Positions 6,864 to 14,414 of a DNA stretch of 29,185 nt are shown one piece after another. A program made the translations under genes and the position numbers. The notes below the pieces were generated by a model. It was not told the DNA's origin. It worked only from the letters and a program-made list of their open reading frames with translations, and ran no database searches. The stretch covers positions 1 to 29,185 of the forward strand of contig JBHJOI010000106.1 of the NCBI GenBank assembly GCA_050329935.1. Reading direction: 5' to 3'. Origin of the DNA: CAYSFW01 sp050329935 (GTDB lineage Bacteria > Pseudomonadota > Gammaproteobacteria > UWMA-0217). The stretch's first letter is position 1. Each line of letters starts with the position of its first letter.

Positions 6864-7787
6864 TCAGACGGGTTCGGGCTGGAAGTATCGCTCGGTGAGT
6901 GATTGGTGGAGTTCAGCCACACGGATCTGCAATAGATCCATCAAATCGTGCAGCGATTCGGGATGCCCGATGCTGGAATGCCGCTTCAATAAACGCTCCA
7001 CCTGACGCAGCGCACGCAGCGGGCGCGCCGGATCAAACAGGCGGGTCAGCATCTCGGCCAGTGCGTTCAACATCGAGCGCAATGAGCGCGGAAACTTCGC
7101 GCTATCGACCACGAATGCCAATACCTTAGGCGTCGTGACTGAGGCTTCGCCGCTCGCCGCGAACGTCGCGCGGGCATCCAGCGCATCGAGCACATGCGAC
7201 CAAGCCGTGGACGCTGCAAAACCACCGCGACGCGCGTCAGGCGATTCCGCCACCGTTGTCAGATCGACGATCCGCGTGGTCATGTCGACCCGTTCGATGA
7301 GCGCACCAAGCTTGTAAAAGGTCTGTTGCGTGTCATCGTCAAGCCCAGATTCGAGCCGCGACGACAGCTCACCACAGCGCCGAACGACGGCGACCAACCA
7401 CGCATCGAAATCACCGTTGACGAGGTGTTCGCGCAGGCTGACATCGATCTCGCGAGACAGCTCCGCGAGCGCTGTGTGAACTGATCCGGGCAATCCCGGA
7501 CCGAGTTGGCGCGCGTTATCGGCACTCTGACGCAGGCTCGGCACGATCCCACTGGCATTGGTGTGATCCAAAACGAGCAGACGCACGACTTCCATCGGTC
7601 CCAACGGATCGGTGGGCGCCATGGCATCCTCGAGCCCCATGATTTGCAACAACAGCTCCCAGCCCGCGTCGACTGGCGCATCACCGTCCTCCAGAATCTT
7701 GCATGCCGCACGGATCAGGCGAGCGGTGTCCTCCGCGCGCTCGAGGTGTCGCGCCATCCAGTAAACATCTTCGGCCGCATTGACCAC
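6864..7787 (-). CDS. Alpha-E domain protein (COG2307)
   Basis: A 307-residue helical protein beginning MVNAAEDVYWMARHLERAED, the hallmark N-terminus of alpha-E proteins, followed by a long all-helical body. The family normally sits next to a circularly permuted ATP-grasp protein and a transglutaminase-like protein; together they are predicted to act in a peptide-ligation or modification pathway whose product is unknown. Neither partner is visible here: the upstream side is a 483-base region without a gene, then mgtE on the other strand. The GTG start has an excellent AGGAGG site 4-10 bases upstream. It is either an orphan copy or its partners lie elsewhere in the genome. Confidence 0.9.
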   Translation of the reverse strand: MVNAAEDVYWMARHLERAEDTARLIRAACKILEDGDAPVDAGWELLLQIMGLEDAMAPTDPLGPMEVVRLLVLDHTNASGIVPSLRQSADNARQLGPGLPGSVHTALAELSREIDVSLREHLVNGDFDAWLVAVVRRCGELSSRLESGLDDDTQQTFYKLGALIERVDMTTRIVDLTTVAESPDARRGGFAASTAWSHVLDALDARATFAASGEASVTTPKVLAFVVDSAKFPRSLRSMLNALAEMLTRLFDPARPLRALRQVERLLKRHSSIGHPESLHDLMDLLQIRVAELHQSLTERYFQPEPV

Positions 7788-8270
7788 GGACTCCCCTCCT
7801 GATTATCGTGGGTGTGGCGAGACGACATCCGGAACCCGCCGTGAACCCTGAGAATCTGCCGCAACCCTCCTCGCGACCGCCTTAGCCCCGTTGAAAAACT
7901 CATCGCGAATCGCCTCATGAGCCGCCCCGACGCGATCCCCGCGGGCGCGTTGTCATTCCTGAATCGACTCCGATGCGTAACGCCCCCGGTCGCCATGATC
8001 GCTCGAATGCGCATGCTTCGCCAGCTCAAACCACGTCGTGGTATCACGCCGTCCGCGCGCTGGCCGAGCTCTAGAACTTATACGCCTTGCCGGCCGGAAA
8101 CGCACCCCATCGGGCGTATCCCGCGCAGCCGCGGGGAAACACGGCGATCGAGAAAGCCTCGGACTATTATGATGGTCGCGTATCCGGCGGTGGCATAATG
8201 CGAGCGTCCGTCACGACGGCACCGCAAGCGGCGGACGTCGAAATCCATTTCCAAACCCAGACCATCGACC
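7788..8270. other. Long divergent intergenic region, alpha-E gene / mgtE
   Basis: This is 483 bases without a convincing coding frame on either strand. It contains the AGGAGG site of the alpha-E gene at its left end and a perfect 6+1+6 palindrome, ACCACGTCGTGGT, at 8030-8042. Two -10-like hexamers lie toward mgtE (TATTAT 8165-8170, CATAAT 8194-8199), neither with a good -35. No trace of the ATP-grasp partner C-terminus is readable next to the alpha-E start. mgtE itself has no clear ribosome-binding site. Nothing resembling a Mg2+ riboswitch is recognisable by eye. Confidence 0.5.
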
Positions 8271-9629
8271 ATGCAAACCGACGTAGCACCATTGGCTGAG
8301 GAGTCGCTACTCGACCGCATTCTCGCGCTGATCGCGAGCGCGGATGACGATGGCTTGGGCCGCTTACTCGTCCGGCAACACCCCGCCGATATCGCCAACG
8401 CACTCGAGGCCCTGCCGCGCGACACCCGCAGCCGGGTCTGGCATCGGGTCCCGGCTGGCAAGGATGCCGACGTCCTCGCGTCGGTCAACCTGGAAGTGCG
8501 CAACACCCTGATCCGCGACATGGAGCCGGAGGAGCTCATCGCCGCGGCCGAACTCATGGATACCGACGATCTCGCGGAGGTTATTCACGATCTACCCGCC
8601 GAGATCGGCGCGGCGCTTAGAAGCGCGCTCAGTCGCGATATTCAGGAGCGCCTGGAAACCTCCCTAACCTTCGACGAAGGCACCGCCGGACGCCTGATGA
8701 GCCGCGACGTCGTCACCGTGCGCGCGGAGGTCACCGTCGAGGTCGTGATGCGTTACTTGCGGTTTCGCAGGCATCTGCCGCCCCATACCGACGGCTTGAT
8801 GGTCGTCAATCGCGAAGGCAAATACCTCGGCAAGGTGGATGTTACTGCGCTGCTGACCCATGACCTCGACGAGACGGTGGCCGAGATCATGGCGGTACGC
8901 GAAGACAGCATGCCCTGCTCCGCTTCCGCCGAGGAAGTGGCGGATTTATTCGAACGACACGATCTCGTATCAGCCGCGGTCGTCGGCGATGACGGCCGGT
9001 TGCTCGGTCGAATAACCATCGACGATGTGGTCGACATCATTCGCGAACGCGCCAACAGCGCGATCCTGAACATGGCTGGACTAAATGAGGACGAGGATCT
9101 GTTCGCGCCCGCGATCACCAGCGCCGGACGGCGCTCGATCTGGTTGGGCATCAACCTGTTGACCGCGGTATTGGCATCCTGGGTCATCGGCCTGTTTGCC
9201 GACACGCTCGAAAAGATCGTCGCGCTGGCGATCCTGATGCCGATCGTCGCCAGCATGGGCGGCATTGCGGGCAGCCAGACACTCACCCTGACCATACGCG
9301 GCCTGGCGCTGAAACAGATCGTCAGCGGCAACGTGGTTTGGCTGATGCGAAAAGAGATCCTGATCGGCTTCGCCAACGGTGTTCTGTGGGCGTTGGTCGT
9401 CGCGGCGGTAGCGCTGTTCTGGTTCAAACATTGGGGCATAGGTGGCGTGATCGCGGCCGCGATCATGATCAATCTGATCGCGGCGGCATTGGCCGGTCTT
9501 GCGATTCCACTGCTGCTCGAGCGCGCCGGGATCGATCCGGCAATCTCGGGTGCGGTGATCCTGACCACCGTGACCGACGTCATCGGATTCATGAGCTTCC
9601 TCGGATTGGCGTCCTTGTTCCTGCTCTAA
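8271..9629 (+). CDS. mgtE: Magnesium transporter MgtE
   Basis: A 452-residue Mg2+-gated channel of the inner membrane. Three parts appear in order: the cytosolic MgtE N domain (about residues 20-125, with QHPADIANALEALP), two CBS domains (about 135-260, ending RITIDDVVDIIRERA), and a five-helix cation channel (about 285-452). The channel has the signature MPIVASMGGIAGSQ, with Ile where many MgtE proteins have Asn, a variant I believe is common in proteobacteria. The conserved pore aspartate is present in TTVTDVIGFMSFLG. The CBS and N domains close the pore when cytosolic Mg2+ is high. It appears monocistronic and lacks a visible Shine-Dalgarno sequence. Confidence 0.97.
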   Translation: MQTDVAPLAEESLLDRILALIASADDDGLGRLLVRQHPADIANALEALPRDTRSRVWHRVPAGKDADVLASVNLEVRNTLIRDMEPEELIAAAELMDTDDLAEVIHDLPAEIGAALRSALSRDIQERLETSLTFDEGTAGRLMSRDVVTVRAEVTVEVVMRYLRFRRHLPPHTDGLMVVNREGKYLGKVDVTALLTHDLDETVAEIMAVREDSMPCSASAEEVADLFERHDLVSAAVVGDDGRLLGRITIDDVVDIIRERANSAILNMAGLNEDEDLFAPAITSAGRRSIWLGINLLTAVLASWVIGLFADTLEKIVALAILMPIVASMGGIAGSQTLTLTIRGLALKQIVSGNVVWLMRKEILIGFANGVLWALVVAAVALFWFKHWGIGGVIAAAIMINLIAAALAGLAIPLLLERAGIDPAISGAVILTTVTDVIGFMSFLGLASLFLL

Positions 9630-9849
9630 ACCCGGTTCGCCTCCGGCATCAAAGGCTGACCCCACAAAGCCAGATCGAGGCTCGACCGCAGACCGCTACC
9701 CGGCATCCACTCGACGGGTGGCTTAATCGGCAAACCATCAATTTTCAGCGAAAGGACTATTCCATTTCTGACGATTCTCGGCTAAGAATTAGGCCTGAAC
9801 CGTCGCACACGTCGTCGGTTATAACACTGGAAAAAATGGTTTTGAGGCG

Positions 9850-10290
9850 ATGAGCGAAGCACATCTCTGGATTGGATTCTTAGACGCAGGCGCCAAGAGC
9901 TCGCCCGTTATACTGGACCGCGAGCTGGATACTGGAAATCCGAAAACTATCTATTTATTCAATCAGGTACGCGAAGAGTTCGTCGAGTACCAACGCAGTA
10001 TCGTCGAGTCGAAACTGCGCGATCCGAAACCTGGCGAAGTCGATACCGAGGCATTGCGTGCCGCGTTCAACGCCGCGCGTGTCGGGTTTATCCCGAATGG
10101 TCTCAAGATTGTCGAAACCGCGGAGCCGGCCAGTGCCTCCTCGATCATAGATGACGACTCGAGTTTCGACGAGGACTTCGAGGCCTTGATCGAGGCACGC
10201 GAAGCGGCGACCGAGGAGAGTGAAGAAGCGTGGACGGATACCGAGACAGAAGACGAAGATGAGACGGAACGCGAGGGTAGCTACGACTGA
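9850..10290 (+). CDS. Acidic protein of unknown function
   Basis: A 146-residue protein in two parts. Residues 1-95 look folded (AHLWIGFLDAGAKSSPV, GNPKTIYLFNQVREEFVEYQ). Residues from about 100 to the end are an Asp/Glu-rich, probably disordered tail with DDDSSFDEDFEAL and repeated TE/DE pairs. There is no signal peptide, membrane helix or cysteine. GAGG lies three bases before the ATG, and a TATAAC-like -10 is at 9820-9825. I do not recognise the family, although the N-terminus looks like a conserved domain. It stands alone between mgtE and the convergent tRNA-Met. The acidic tail suggests binding to a basic partner or chaperone-like mimicry of nucleic acid; this is speculative. Confidence 0.75.
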   Translation: MSEAHLWIGFLDAGAKSSPVILDRELDTGNPKTIYLFNQVREEFVEYQRSIVESKLRDPKPGEVDTEALRAAFNAARVGFIPNGLKIVETAEPASASSIIDDDSSFDEDFEALIEAREAATEESEEAWTDTETEDEDETEREGSYD

Positions 10291-10499
10291 GCACGGCTAT
10301 CGTCGCTGGCTCCTGCCTGATTCTGGTGGTTGGTGGCAAACGCCGACCGAGGCGTGTTTCGGCTGCGATGACCAGTCGATACGCTTGAAATGCTTCTGAA
10401 ATCGGTATCAGCGCGGAGCGGTTGCTTGACGCTGCGTACTGACCACCCGAGGATGCCGCGAAAACGGCATCTGGCAAAAAGCGAAATGAGAGAAGGGAT

Positions 10500-10576
10500 T
10501 GGTGGCTATGGGTGGACTTGAACCACCGACCCCAGCATTATGAGTGCTGTGCTCTAACCAGCTGAGCTACATAGCC
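10500..10576 (-). tRNA. tRNA-Met (CAT anticodon)
   Basis: The leftward strand folds into a 77-base tRNA with encoded CCA. The acceptor pairs GGCTATG with CATAGCC, the D arm is GCTCAGCTGGTTAGAGC, the anticodon loop is CTCATAA with CAT at 10542-10540, and the T arm contains GGTTCAAGTCC. The GGGGTC variable region and overall sequence resemble elongator tRNA-Met rather than the lysidine-modified tRNA-Ile2 that shares the CAT anticodon. A separate promoter is visible upstream. A 7-bp hairpin at 10452-10471 lies downstream, but without a T-run. Confidence 0.96.
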
Positions 10577-10583
10577 TTCGTGG

Positions 10584-10619
10584 GGCCGCAATCTTCTAAA
10601 TTCTACGCCGGTATGTCAA
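10584..10619 (-). promoter_or_regulatory. sigma70 promoter of tRNA-Met
   Basis: Reading leftward there is a perfect -35 TTGACA (10619-10614), a 17-base spacer and a weak -10 GAAGAT (10596-10591). A G/C-rich discriminator of the type that makes stable-RNA promoters growth-rate controlled follows. The predicted start near 10584 is about eight bases upstream of the mature tRNA. The -35 and position are strong; the -10 is weak. Confidence 0.6.
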
Positions 10620-10830
10620 GGGTTAACTTAACGCGAAATGCCCGATTCGCAGGCAGTGCCGCTCCGGGTGGGTAGGCGTGAGCGTCGGCAGCAGGGACGC
10701 AGCAGTCGAGCCCCCCCCCGAGATAGGTTCACGGGGCATCTCCTGCCTCCTGCCGGCAGCCTTCATCCGCCGCAGCGGCGTCCTCTCCGCGAAGCCCGGG
10801 GCGGTCAACACCGCGATACACACAAGCCGG

Positions 10831-11922
10831 TCAAACATTGAACCGGAAGTGTACAACGTCACCTTCCTGCATCAGGTAGTCCTTACCTTCCAGTCGCCAT
10901 TTGCCGGCTTCCTTCGCGCCTTGCTCACCACGGTAGGTAATGAAATCGCGATAGGCGATCACCTCCGCGCGAATGAACCCTTTCTCAAAATCGGTGTGAA
11001 TGCGCCCAGCCGCCTGCGGCGCGGTCGACCCCTGGCGCATCGTCCAGGCCCGCACTTCCTTGACACCCGCGGTAAAGAAGGTCTGCAGGTTCAACAGGTG
11101 GTAACCGGCGCGGATGACGCGATTGAGCCCCGGCTCATGCAGCCCCATCTCCTCCAGAAACTCGAGCTTTTCACTGTCCTCCAGCTCGGCGATCTCAGCC
11201 TCCATCGATGCGCACACCGGCACAACGTCCGCGCGCTCCGCCACGGCAGCCGCGTTCACGGCGTCCAGAAACGGATTGTTCTCAAAGCCGTTGTCCGCAA
11301 CATTCGCGATAAACATCAACGGCTTGAGTGTAAGGAGATGGAGTTCACGCAGTAGCGGGCCTTCGTGCTCCGCCAGCTCCAGCGTACGCGCCGAGTAGCC
11401 GGCCCCCAGATGCTGAAGCAATCGCTCGATGACCTGCTTTTGGGCCAACGCATCTTTTCCACCCGCCTTGGCCGCGCGCGCGACACGGTTCAACGCCTTC
11501 TCGGCCGTATCGAGATCAGCCAGGATGAGTTCCGTATTGATGATTTCGATATCCGATGCGGGATCGACTTTGCCGGCGACGTGAACGATGTCCGGATCCT
11601 CGAAACAGCGCACGACCTGTGCGATCGCGTCGGTTTCGCGGATGTGCGCCAGAAATTGATTGCCCAGCCCTTCGCCCTGAGCAGCGCCCTTGACCAAGCC
11701 GGCGATATCGACGAACTCCATAGTCGTTGGGATCACCCGCTCCGGCTTGACGATCACGGCAAGTTCGTCAAGCCGAGGATCGGGCATCGGCACAATGCCG
11801 ACATTGGGTTCAATCGTACAAAACGGGTAGTTTTCGGCCTGAATCCCGGCCCGGGTCAGTGCATTGAACAAGGTTGACTTGCCCACGTTCGGCAGTCCGA
11901 CGATGCCGCATTTGAATCCCAT
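10831..11922 (-). CDS. ychF: Redox-regulated ATPase YchF (Obg-like P-loop NTPase)
   Basis: A 363-residue TRAFAC-class NTPase. The P-loop is GLPNVGKSTLFNAL at residues 8-21, DIAGLVKGAAQGEGLGNQFL is the G3/switch II region, and NVADNGFENN takes the place of the NKxD motif, which explains the family's preference for ATP over GTP. The C-terminal TGS domain ends in YLMQEGDVVHFRFNV. YchF/OLA1 binds ribosomes and is linked to oxidative-stress control. It follows pth by 42 bases, as in many gammaproteobacteria, and has GAGGGG before the ATG. It is the last gene of the leftward block. The 254 bases beyond it hold only the tRNA-Met promoter and a C9 run. Confidence 0.98.
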   Translation of the reverse strand: MGFKCGIVGLPNVGKSTLFNALTRAGIQAENYPFCTIEPNVGIVPMPDPRLDELAVIVKPERVIPTTMEFVDIAGLVKGAAQGEGLGNQFLAHIRETDAIAQVVRCFEDPDIVHVAGKVDPASDIEIINTELILADLDTAEKALNRVARAAKAGGKDALAQKQVIERLLQHLGAGYSARTLELAEHEGPLLRELHLLTLKPLMFIANVADNGFENNPFLDAVNAAAVAERADVVPVCASMEAEIAELEDSEKLEFLEEMGLHEPGLNRVIRAGYHLLNLQTFFTAGVKEVRAWTMRQGSTAPQAAGRIHTDFEKGFIRAEVIAYRDFITYRGEQGAKEAGKWRLEGKDYLMQEGDVVHFRFNV

Positions 11923-11964
11923 GACTAACCCCTCACGCTGTTCCGGTTGACCTGACGCGCCGCG

Positions 11965-12534
11965 TCAGGCGCTATGCAGCCGCTGCTGCGCTTTGGCGAA
12001 CTCGCCACGGACGAACTCGGGTAGCAATTCCGCGCCGCGCGAAATCGTGTCTTCGATCAAGCGCTGATCGTCCGCGCCGGGACGGTTGAGCACATACTCC
12101 ACGACTTGATCGCGCTGACCCGGATGACCCACGCCGACGCGCAGACGCCAAAATTCGGCGCCCAAGTGCTGAATCAGATCCCGCAAGCCGTTGTGCCCGC
12201 CATGGCCGCCACCGAGCTTCAGTCGTCCGATACCCGGCGCGAGATCGATTTCGTCATGCGCGACCAACGTCGCTGCGGGCTCCACCTTGAAATAGTCGAG
12301 AAACGGGCGCACGGCCTGGCCGCTGCGATTCATGAAGGTTTGCGGCTTCAACAACCAAAGCTCATGACCATCAACCTGAATCCGCGCTTGCTCGGCGGAA
12401 AACCGCGATTCACGCCGAAATTGACCACGGTGCCGGCGCGCCAACTCATCGACAAACCAAAACCCGGCGTTATGCCGGGTTTGGTCGTATTGCGGGCCAG
12501 GATTCCCCAGTCCGACGATCAGCTGGATCGGCAC
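11965..12534 (-). CDS. pth: Peptidyl-tRNA hydrolase
   Basis: A 189-residue enzyme that releases peptides from prematurely dissociated peptidyl-tRNA in the cytosol. Visible motifs are LIVGLGNPGPQYDQTRHNAG with the catalytic His (residue 21), the MNRSGQAV strand, VAHDEIDLAPG with the catalytic Asp, and GGGHGGHNGLRDL. The GTG at 12534 aligns with the usual MxIxLIVGL start; a TTG one codon earlier is possible. No strong ribosome site is seen. The start lies 15 bases after the rplY stop, so coupling is likely. A perfect 8-bp hairpin (11951-11969) covers its stop codon. Confidence 0.97.
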   Translation of the reverse strand: MPIQLIVGLGNPGPQYDQTRHNAGFWFVDELARRHRGQFRRESRFSAEQARIQVDGHELWLLKPQTFMNRSGQAVRPFLDYFKVEPAATLVAHDEIDLAPGIGRLKLGGGHGGHNGLRDLIQHLGAEFWRLRVGVGHPGQRDQVVEYVLNRPGADDQRLIEDTISRGAELLPEFVRGEFAKAQQRLHSA

Positions 12535-12549
12535 CAAGCGTTGCTGCCA

Positions 12550-13173
12550 TCAGGCGCCCGGCAGCGCCTCGGCGGCCTCGTCCTGCAATCCGCCGCCCGG
12601 CTTGTGAACGTTGACCACAGCCTGGTCATGTTCGCCGCCGTGCGTCAACGCCACGATTTCGACCCCGGCCGGCAACGTAAGCTCGGTGAGGTGGATCGTC
12701 TGACCGACGTCGACATTTTCGAGGTCGATCGCGATGAACTCGGGCAGATCCCGCGGCAGGCACTGCACCTCAACCTCGACCATCAAGTGACTGATCTGAC
12801 CACCCTGTTTGACACCACGACAGATATCGTCATTGACGAAATGTAACGGCACGTGGACCCGGATCTTTTCGTTCTCGCTGACGCGCTGCAGATCCATGTG
12901 CAGGATCGCCGGCTTGTAAGGATGACGCTGAATGTCGCGCAACACGACCTTTTCGGTCGGGCCGTTGGCGATCTCAACGGTGAGGATATGCGAATAGAAC
13001 GCCTCATTCTCGAGCTGATGCAACACCGTGTGGTGGGCGAGCATCAACGGTTGCGGCTGTTTGCCGGCGCCGTAGACAATAGCGGGAAACTTGCCGTCGC
13101 GACGCAGGCGGCGGCTCGCACCTTTCCCCTGATCCTCGCGCATCTCGGCCTTGATAACGAATTCGGTACTCAT
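12550..13173 (-). CDS. rplY: Ribosomal protein bL25, long TL5/Ctc form
   Basis: A 207-residue protein with an N-terminal bL25 5S-rRNA-binding domain (about residues 1-93, with GKGASRRLRRDGKFPAIVYG and HMDLQRVS) and the extra C-terminal beta domain of the TL5/Ctc form (PLHFVNDDICRGVKQGG to VEIVALTHGG). It binds 5S rRNA in the large subunit. E. coli has the short form; many other gammaproteobacteria with this gene order have the long one. The ATG at 13173 is preceded by GGAG. It lies 129 bases after prs; the gap holds an imperfect hairpin (13255-13282) but no T-run, so read-through from prs is plausible. Confidence 0.97.
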   Translation of the reverse strand: MSTEFVIKAEMREDQGKGASRRLRRDGKFPAIVYGAGKQPQPLMLAHHTVLHQLENEAFYSHILTVEIANGPTEKVVLRDIQRHPYKPAILHMDLQRVSENEKIRVHVPLHFVNDDICRGVKQGGQISHLMVEVEVQCLPRDLPEFIAIDLENVDVGQTIHLTELTLPAGVEIVALTHGGEHDQAVVNVHKPGGGLQDEAAEALPGA

Positions 13174-13302
13174 ACTGAGAACTCCACATTGGTAGTGTCT
13201 GAAAATGGACTTGCGTCCGAACCGCCCCCCGCGACCAGGGAGCGCTGGTAGAGCGTGGCCAACCCACGAAGCGTTGGGCCACCCTAAATCTGTACGGCCG
13301 GG

Positions 13303-14262
13303 CTATTCCTCGAACAGCTCCGACACCGACTCCTCGCGATTAATGCGTCGCATCGTTTCCGCCAGCAAACGGTCGATCGTCAGAACCCTGATCTTGCGAC
13401 AGGCTTCGGCCTCGGGTTTGAGCGGAATGGTATCGGTCACGACCATCTCGTCGAGCACCGAGCGCTCGATGTTCGAGATCGCGGGTCCGGACAACACGGG
13501 GTGGGTCACGTAAGCGGAAACCCAGGCCGCGCCGTGCTCCTTCAGAGCCTTGGCGGCCTCACACAAGGTGCCCGCGGTATCCACCAGATCGTCCACGATC
13601 ACGCAATTACGCCCTTCGACGTCGCCGATGATGTGCATCACCTTGGCCTGATTGGGACGCGGGCGGCGCTTGTCGATGATCGCGAGCTCATCGCCCATGC
13701 GCTTTGCAAATGCCCTGGCCCGCACGACCCCGCCGACATCGGGCGAAACCACCGTCCAGTTTCCGTTGCCATGCTTGTGAGCAATGATATCGTCCACTAA
13801 GACCTTGGAACCGTAGACGTTATCCACCGGAAGATCGAAAAATCCCTGCACCTGATCCGCGTGCAAATCGACCGTCAGCACGCGGTCGACGCCGACTACG
13901 GTCAACAGATTCGCCACGACCTTGGCCGAAATAGGTACGCGCTTGGATCGAACCCGCCGATCCTGACGCGAATACCCAAAGTAAGGAATAACCGCCGTGA
14001 TCCTGCCAGCCGATGAGCGTCTCAGCGCATCGACCATGATCAGCAGCTCCATCAGGTTGTCGTTGGTTGGCTGGCACGTGGACTGAATGATGAACACATC
14101 ATGCCCACGCACGTTGTCGAGAATCTCGACTTGAATTTCGCCATCACTGAACCGACCGACCTCGGCCTTGCCCAGCGACAATCCGATATGATCCGCGACC
14201 GACTGCGCAAGCTTGGGCGTTGCGTTGCCTGCGAAGATCATCATGCCGGACACATCAGACAC
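13303..14262 (-). CDS. prs: Ribose-phosphate pyrophosphokinase (PRPP synthetase)
   Basis: A 319-residue cytosolic enzyme making PRPP from ribose 5-phosphate and ATP for nucleotide, histidine, tryptophan and NAD synthesis. Motifs are RFSDGEIQVEI, the catalytic flexible loop YFGYSRQDRR, DLHADQVQGFFD, the regulatory region SPDVGGVVRARAFA, and the PRPP loop VIVDDLVDTAGTL. Length is standard. The GTG start at 14262 has AGGTGA just upstream; an ATG six codons in is less likely. It follows tRNA-Gln, with an intrinsic terminator ending about 24 bases before the start, leaving little room for a separate promoter. Confidence 0.98.
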   Translation of the reverse strand: MSDVSGMMIFAGNATPKLAQSVADHIGLSLGKAEVGRFSDGEIQVEILDNVRGHDVFIIQSTCQPTNDNLMELLIMVDALRRSSAGRITAVIPYFGYSRQDRRVRSKRVPISAKVVANLLTVVGVDRVLTVDLHADQVQGFFDLPVDNVYGSKVLVDDIIAHKHGNGNWTVVSPDVGGVVRARAFAKRMGDELAIIDKRRPRPNQAKVMHIIGDVEGRNCVIVDDLVDTAGTLCEAAKALKEHGAAWVSAYVTHPVLSGPAISNIERSVLDEMVVTDTIPLKPEAEACRKIRVLTIDRLLAETMRRINREESVSELFEE

Positions 14263-14286
14263 GGCTCACCTACTTGAATCCAAACT

Positions 14287-14320
14287 AAAAAAAAGGGCCG
14301 GCTTCGGGGTGACCCGAAGC
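14287..14320 (-). terminator. Intrinsic terminator between tRNA-Gln and prs
   Basis: On the leftward strand GCTTCGGG (14320-14313) pairs perfectly with CCCGAAGC (14308-14301) around a 4-base loop. A short GC stretch and eight consecutive T (14294-14287) follow. This is a textbook Rho-independent terminator shape. It lies 13 bases after the CCA end of tRNA-Gln and about 24 bases before prs, inside what is otherwise a conserved gene run. It may end the lolB-ispE-tRNA transcript or act as an attenuator of prs. Confidence 0.72.
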
Positions 14321-14333
14321 GGACCCGTGGTGT

Positions 14334-14408
14334 TGGCTGGGCCGCTAGGATTCGAACCTAGGTATGCTGGAATCAAAATCCAGTGCCTTACCGCTTGGCG
14401 ACGGCCCA
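14334..14408 (-). tRNA. tRNA-Gln (TTG anticodon)
   Basis: A 75-base tRNA on the leftward strand with encoded CCA. The acceptor pairs TGGGCCG with CGGCCCA, the D arm has CGCCAAGCGGTAAGGC as in bacterial tRNA-Gln, the anticodon stem is CTGGA/TCCAG with TTG at 14376-14374, and the T loop is GGTTCGAATCC. Its 5' end is 6 bases after the ispE stop, so it has no room for its own promoter. It must be cut from an ispE-containing transcript unless a promoter lies inside ispE. The ispE-tRNA-Gln-prs order is also known from pseudomonads. Confidence 0.97.
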
Positions 14409-14414
14409 ATGATT

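Noticed and set aside
8030..8042. 13-base palindrome ACCACGTCGTGGT as an operator for mgtE
   Set aside because: It is more than 200 bases from mgtE and from the alpha-E start, with no promoter element beside it; palindromes this short occur by chance in GC-rich DNA.
9241..9300. Ile in place of Asn in the MgtE channel signature as a loss of function
   Set aside because: I believe the GGIAG form is common in proteobacterial MgtE, and the pore aspartate and all domains are intact.
10452..10471. Perfect 7-bp hairpin GATGCCG/CGGCATC as a tRNA-Met terminator
   Set aside because: No T-run follows in the leftward direction, so it does not meet the standard for an intrinsic terminator.
10500..10576. 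tRNA-Ile2 (lysidine-modified CAT) as an alternative identity
   Set aside because: The GGGGTC variable region, GGCTATG acceptor and D-arm sequence are closer to elongator tRNA-Met; only the anticodon is shared.
13255..13282. Hairpin after prs as a terminator
   Set aside because: The stem has a bulge and a 9-base loop, and no T-run follows; read-through to rplY is more likely.
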